Under the pieces are notes generated by a model. The model was not told the DNA's origin and ran no database searches. It saw only the letters and a list, made by a program, of their open reading frames with translations. A DNA stretch of 64,000 nt from Lysinibacillus composti (lineage in GTDB: Bacteria > Bacillota > Bacilli > Bacillales_A > Planococcaceae), in NCBI RefSeq assembly GCF_016908465.1, contig NZ_JAFBDY010000002.1, positions 216,734 through 280,733 on the forward strand, in the 5' to 3' direction. Shown one piece after another: positions 60,577 through 64,000 of the stretch (within the stretch, counting starts at the first letter, position 1; each line of letters opens with the position of its first letter). Both the position numbers and the translations under genes were made by a program.

Positions 60577-60840
60577 ATGGTCTAATTCGGTTTTATCAAG
60601 AAACACGGTTTTTTTCTGGTTCGTTCGAAAATCTTTTACATGATAGTAGGCGATGTTGCCATTGATTAATTCAACAAAGAATTCAATTTCTGCAGGTTTA
60701 TAGATCGGCCAGTGGGCTAAAACCAATAATCCTTCTGGTGGAGGTACTTGTTTTAAACAATCGAGGATTTGATCATCATCAAAGTTTAAAAAGAAATATC
60801 CTGCATCCCGGATTTTGGCTAAAATACTAAATCTCTTCAT
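60574..60840 (-). CDS. Hypothetical 88-residue protein
   Basis: ATG 60840 follows AGGAGGAG. The sequence mixes strands and helices (GYFFLNFDDDQILDCLKQV, EIEFFVELINGNIAYYHVKDF), with no membrane segment. I do not recognise it. Monocistronic, ending at the shared terminator. Confidence 0.6.
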   Translation of the reverse strand: MKRFSILAKIRDAGYFFLNFDDDQILDCLKQVPPPEGLLVLAHWPIYKPAEIEFFVELINGNIAYYHVKDFRTNQKKTVFLDKTELDH

Positions 60841-60975
60841 GGCTCCTCCTTCATAAGTATATTAAAACCACAATTAACTAGACTTAGATATTCTCTACTA
60901 TTTTACATGAATATTTTCATATTACAACTAATTTTACCTTATTAAGCAAGAATAATAATACATAATAAAGAGAAA

Positions 60976-61010
60976 AAGGTGGATTATGCGATGTAACATA
61001 AATCCACCTC
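60976..61010 (-). terminator. Terminator of the SLH 5'-nucleotidase gene
   Basis: AGGTGGATT..ATG / CAT..AATCCACCT stem with one bulge; on the minus strand followed by a T-rich run. Confidence 0.75.
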
Positions 61011-61033
61011 TGCCCTATTTAATTTTTACAAGA

Positions 61034-63241
61034 TTATTTAGTTGCAATATCAACGATTCGACCTTCTGTAGTTGGGTTAATTGAACCGATTGATGTTAAA
61101 TGTTCTGCAAGGTTTTCCCAGTCAGATAAGCCTAGGTCCGTTACACGACCTTCTTTGTATGCAGTACCAAGTACATCATATCCATCTCCACCTTTTGCAG
61201 TGAAGGCATTTGTTGCGACTGTGTAAGTTTTTGAATCTTCTAAATTCACATAGTTACCGCTTGCATCTTTGTAAGAGATGTTCACTACACGTGAGCCAGC
61301 TGGTTTAGAGGAATCAAATTCAACTTTTGCACCAGCAACATGTAGGAATCCACCGTTTTCTTCTGGATATTTTCCAACACTAATTTCAAATGCTGCTTTT
61401 AATTCTTTACCAGTCACATCCATTAATGCAATCGTATTACCGAATGGAAGTACTGTAATGACTTCACCAACAGTAATTGGACCTTGATCGATTGCAGCAC
61501 GGATTCCCCCACCGTTTGTAAAGGCCATAATCACTTCTTTGTCAGTATATTTTTTAGCTTTAATTAACATGCCATCAGTAATTAAATTACCAAGAGCTGT
61601 TTCATTTTTACGTACACTTACCCCTGAAGTATTTCCTTCGTCAGAAATACGTGGATTAACAAGTGCTTCAGATGTAGTTGCATCAATAAGATTGTTTTGT
61701 ACAGCATCTACTTTTTCTTTATATGGTTTTAATAATTCTAATGCTTTAACATCGTCAGCGTAATCAGCCAGTTTTAATAATTCACCATCATAAGCCACAA
61801 CAACACCGTTTTCATCGAATGAAACATCGAGTGTACCTAAATAATCGCTGTATTGGTAAGCTTGTACGATTAATGTCGTTTCTTTTGCATCACCTTTTGT
61901 ATTTTTCGTTACAGCTACTGGTTCTGTCAGTTGTGTATGTGTGTGTCCACCAACAATAACGTCAATTCCTTCAACAGTTTGCGCTAATGTTAAATCGTTA
62001 TCAACAGCCGCAGAATCATCGTAACCTAAGTGGGATAAGGCTATGATTTTATCTACACCTAAACCTTCGAAGGCTTTCACAGCTTTTTCAGCTTCTTCAA
62101 TGTAGTTTTCAAATGCAATGCTACCAGGCGATGAAATAGCTTTTGTTTCTTCAGTTGTTAAACCGAAGATCCCCACTTTTTCTCCATTGATTTCTTTCAC
62201 AATTCCACTATAGATTTTACCATTTGCGGGATCACTAGAAATTAAATCACTAAATAAACCTGTGAATTTTGTATCCTTTGAAAAATCAACGTTAGATGAA
62301 ACAAATGGGAAGTTGGAATCTTTAATAAAATCTACTAATGCTTGATGTCCTACAGGAGTAGAGCCAGCATCGAATTCATGGTTACCAAATGTCATAGCAT
62401 CATAGTTCATATAGTTTAAGAATGCTAAATCAGCCTGACCTTTAAATTCGTTGTAATAAAGTGTCCCTGTGTTCACATCACCTGCATCTAGTAATAGAGC
62501 ATTAGGATTTTTAGCACGCACTTCTTTCACAGCAGTTGCACGCTTTGGAGCCATTTCGACACGACCATGTGTATCATTACTGTGCATAATTGTTAAATCA
62601 AACGTATTAACATCAACATTTTCTTTTGTTTGAAGTGCTTTATAGATAAAAGTAGCAGCTTGGCCACGTGTTACAGGTGCGTTTGGTGAGAATTTTGTAT
62701 TCGACGTACCTTTTGTAATATCGTGATCATATAGGGCTTTTACATATGCATTCCCTTCTACATCTGTAAATGGTAGGTTTTCATTATTCGAAGCTTTAAT
62801 ATCTAGCCCAACTGCAATGAATTTCGCTAATTGGCCACGAGTAATGGTTTTATTCATTTTAAATGTATCATCTTCATAACCATTGATAATGTTTGCTTGA
62901 GCTAAAGCAGCAATGGCACCGTAATAATCGTGAGTTTTGGGAACGTCCTTAAATCCAGGATCATTTACATTTTTTGTATCTAGATTTAATGCCTTAGCAA
63001 AGATTACTGCAGCTTGACCACGAGTTAATGCTTTGCCAGGTTTGTATGTACCGTCAGTAAAACCTTTAATTAGACCTTTGTTTGCTAAGTTTGTAATTGC
63101 TTCTACATGAGAATTTGACGAAGTAACATCTTTAAATGAAATAGATTCTGCTTGTGCAGGCGTTATTACTAGTGCGGAAGCTGCAAGAACTGAAGTTGCA
63201 ACTGTTGCAGTATATAATTTACTACGTTTTTTAGATGACAT
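61034..63241 (-). CDS. SLH-anchored 5'-nucleotidase / 2',3'-cyclic phosphodiesterase
   Basis: 735 residues from ATG 63241 (MSSKKRSKLYTATVAT), nine bases after GGAGGG; the frame is open 16 codons further upstream, which would spoil the signal peptide. Signal peptide ~1-30 (ITPAQAES), three SLH domains (~33-200: FKDVTSSNSHVEAI, FKDVPKTHDYYGAI and FTDVEGNAYVKAL), metallophosphatase domain (~210-470) with MHSNDTHGRVEM, LLDAGDVNTG, FGNHEFD and GGHTHTQ, and the 5'-nucleotidase C-terminal domain with NGGGIRAAI and AGGDGYD-like AKGGDGYDV. It dephosphorylates extracellular nucleotides for nucleoside and phosphate uptake while bound to the wall. Confidence 0.92.
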   Translation of the reverse strand: MSSKKRSKLYTATVATSVLAASALVITPAQAESISFKDVTSSNSHVEAITNLANKGLIKGFTDGTYKPGKALTRGQAAVIFAKALNLDTKNVNDPGFKDVPKTHDYYGAIAALAQANIINGYEDDTFKMNKTITRGQLAKFIAVGLDIKASNNENLPFTDVEGNAYVKALYDHDITKGTSNTKFSPNAPVTRGQAATFIYKALQTKENVDVNTFDLTIMHSNDTHGRVEMAPKRATAVKEVRAKNPNALLLDAGDVNTGTLYYNEFKGQADLAFLNYMNYDAMTFGNHEFDAGSTPVGHQALVDFIKDSNFPFVSSNVDFSKDTKFTGLFSDLISSDPANGKIYSGIVKEINGEKVGIFGLTTEETKAISSPGSIAFENYIEEAEKAVKAFEGLGVDKIIALSHLGYDDSAAVDNDLTLAQTVEGIDVIVGGHTHTQLTEPVAVTKNTKGDAKETTLIVQAYQYSDYLGTLDVSFDENGVVVAYDGELLKLADYADDVKALELLKPYKEKVDAVQNNLIDATTSEALVNPRISDEGNTSGVSVRKNETALGNLITDGMLIKAKKYTDKEVIMAFTNGGGIRAAIDQGPITVGEVITVLPFGNTIALMDVTGKELKAAFEISVGKYPEENGGFLHVAGAKVEFDSSKPAGSRVVNISYKDASGNYVNLEDSKTYTVATNAFTAKGGDGYDVLGTAYKEGRVTDLGLSDWENLAEHLTSIGSINPTTEGRIVDIATK

Positions 63242-63456
63242 TAATAGAAACCCTCCGATAACAAATAGTAGAAAAATTATGAATTTCATAATCTTATCTA
63301 TCTATGATACCGTAGATTTATGGAAATAACTATGAAACTATGTAAATTTTATGTAATTTTTTCGTTAATTAGTAGAGTGATACTTCTAGCATGAAGATTT
63401 TTGCTAGTAGTATATATCGTTTTTATAGAATTACCTTTGCTAGTTCCTTCGTCTCT

Positions 63457-63706
63457 GTGTGGACGTCGTAAAGTCAGTACGGGTAAAACGGTGCGTTATG
63501 TGGAAGAATTAGGAGGATTAATGGAGGAATTCCGGGGTGAACTAACAAAACAGTGTATTATATGGACGAATTCCTGGGGTGAACGGACGGAACGGTTAGT
63601 AATGCAGGTAAATTCTGGCATAAGCGGCGAAACGGTGACTTATGCGGTCCAATTCCAGCGTGAGCGGACGAAACTATGGATTATACGGACGAATTCTTGT
63701 GGTGAA
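63457..63706. repeat. Degenerate 20-21-bp tandem repeat array, CGGACGAA type
   Basis: About 11-12 contiguous units of 20-21 bp; clear unit starts are 63480, 63501, 63522, 63542, 63563, 63584, 63605, 63625, 63645, 63665 and 63686. Consensus: CGGACGAAnnnnnGnnnTRA. Two unit flavours alternate, GAATTCC-GGGGTGA and GAAACGGTG-TTAT, giving a higher-order period near 41 bp. There are no spacers, so it is not a CRISPR. It lies in non-coding DNA downstream of the 5'-nucleotidase start; the frame 63401-63709 is a by-product. Confidence 0.75.
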
Positions 63707-63831
63707 TAGTCAAGTCCTTAAAATTGTGTAAATTTCAATACGAATGTTTTCAACAGTCTTAAGAAAATAATTTTGGGCAATAAATAAACCCCTGCTTACA
63801 TTTTTTAGCCTTAACCTCTGGGGTTAATAAC

Positions 63832-63893
63832 TCCACAGTCCGGAAAGGCTGTCAAAGGCTCTTTTCACTTTGATAGCCTTTCCGGACTGTGGA
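63832..63893. repeat. Inverted repeat with 26-bp arms
   Basis: Arms 63832-63857 and 63868-63893 (core CAGTCCGGAAAGGCT) pair with one mismatch around a 10-nt loop; no T-tract follows on either strand. It lies just downstream of a gene entering from the right (minus strand). Confidence 0.85.
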
Positions 63894-63910
63894 ATACTCC
63901 CTAAGTGAGG

Positions 63911-64000
63911 TTAGGTTAAAAATTTATTATCTCTTGATTTATACAATCCTGTTCGTAAAGAGTAATCGTTTTCCTGATAATGCATTAACACTGCACCTAC
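63911..64000 (-). CDS. 3' end of a gene continuing beyond the window
   Basis: An open frame of 29 codons from the window edge to TAA 63911-63913. It reads HYQENDYSLRTGLYKSRDN near its end. There is no start in the window. The even mix of charged and aromatic residues looks like protein, but too little is present to identify it. The 26-bp-arm inverted repeat lies 18 bases beyond the stop. Confidence 0.45.
   Translation of the reverse strand, partial: VGAVLMHYQENDYSLRTGLYKSRDNKFLT

Noticed and set aside
63457..63706. CRISPR array
   Set aside because: Units are contiguous and diverge throughout, with no constant repeat and no unique spacers. No cas genes are in the window.
63401..63709. 102-codon frame with a W/T/N-rich repeat protein
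   Set aside because: It runs through the 20-21-bp array, whose ~41-bp period is not a multiple of 3, so the peptide does not repeat in register; it has no binding site.
1..64000. Prophage, integrated plasmid or insertion sequence
   Set aside because: No transposase, integrase, terminase, replication or structural phage genes were seen; accessory features are limited to the toxin remnants and repeats.

Overview
This window looks like the chromosome of a low-GC, endospore-forming Gram-positive of the Bacillaceae/Planococcaceae type (Lysinibacillus/Solibacillus-like). That is an inference from the spore genes (tlp, a three-gene gerA-type germination operon, a ferritin-like protein), two exported proteins with three SLH domains each, an S-box riboswitch on metA, and plsY next to an yneR-like gene as in Bacillus. 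No rRNA, tRNA, prophage, complete insertion sequence or CRISPR array was seen.

Layout. 1-10 kb: the 3' end of plsY, yneR, small hypothetical genes, an aldehyde dehydrogenase, tlp, a DUF1906 protein, an SDR oxidoreductase and an EamA permease, plus a dispersed structured repeat at 5071-5255. 9.8-13.2 kb: a LysM exoprotein and two tandem VanW paralogues. 13.3-17.7 kb: an eight-gene sulfane-sulfur cluster (CstR-type repressor, two free rhodaneses, TusA-rhodanese, DsrE-like, rhodanese-MBL, TusA, TauE/SafE permease) with four matching 16-bp operators. 17.9-30.1 kb: a 12-kb cyclic-di-GMP and phosphorelay block on the minus strand: PAS-GGDEF; PAS-GGDEF(degenerate)-EAL-PilZ; REC-GGDEF-EAL-LuxR HTH; a large hybrid histidine kinase; and CheR. 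30.6-35.2 kb: a germinant-receptor operon ordered B-A-C, in which the B frame and the glutamine-rich N-terminus of A overlap for about 0.8 kb inside a CAA-rich tract. 35-40 kb: esterase, CapA-like lipoprotein, SLH protein and TetR regulator. 40.1-41.7 kb: remnants of polymorphic toxin/immunity cassettes, with one intact SUKH-type immunity gene. 41.9-46.5 kb: a permease and two tandem membrane-anchored glutamate-synthase-like enzymes. 46.6-50 kb: a PadR/DUF2812 pair with a large palindromic operator, an MBL hydrolase, and metA with its SAM riboswitch. 50-54.7 kb: a 1260-residue SF1 helicase with a very long coiled-coil insert and a downstream partner gene. 55-60.8 kb: thioesterase, GIY-YIG-like protein, ogt, panF with its yhdT partner, and a small yxcD-containing operon. 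61-64 kb: an SLH-anchored 5'-nucleotidase, a degenerate 20-21-bp tandem array, a 26-bp-arm inverted repeat and the 3' end of a gene that runs off the window.

How the genes fit together. The sulfur cluster should sense persulfide through CstR and detoxify or relay sulfane sulfur. The signalling block combines c-di-GMP synthesis, breakdown and binding with a phosphorelay, and probably controls surface behaviour or sporulation-linked decisions. The most unusual items are the overlapping gerB/gerA frames, the matching 20-21-bp arrays at 30.33-30.50 and 63.46-63.71 kb, the REC-GGDEF-EAL-HTH regulator encoded with a hybrid kinase and CheR, and the coiled-coil helicase pair. Functions are assigned from recognised motifs and family knowledge only; no database search was run.
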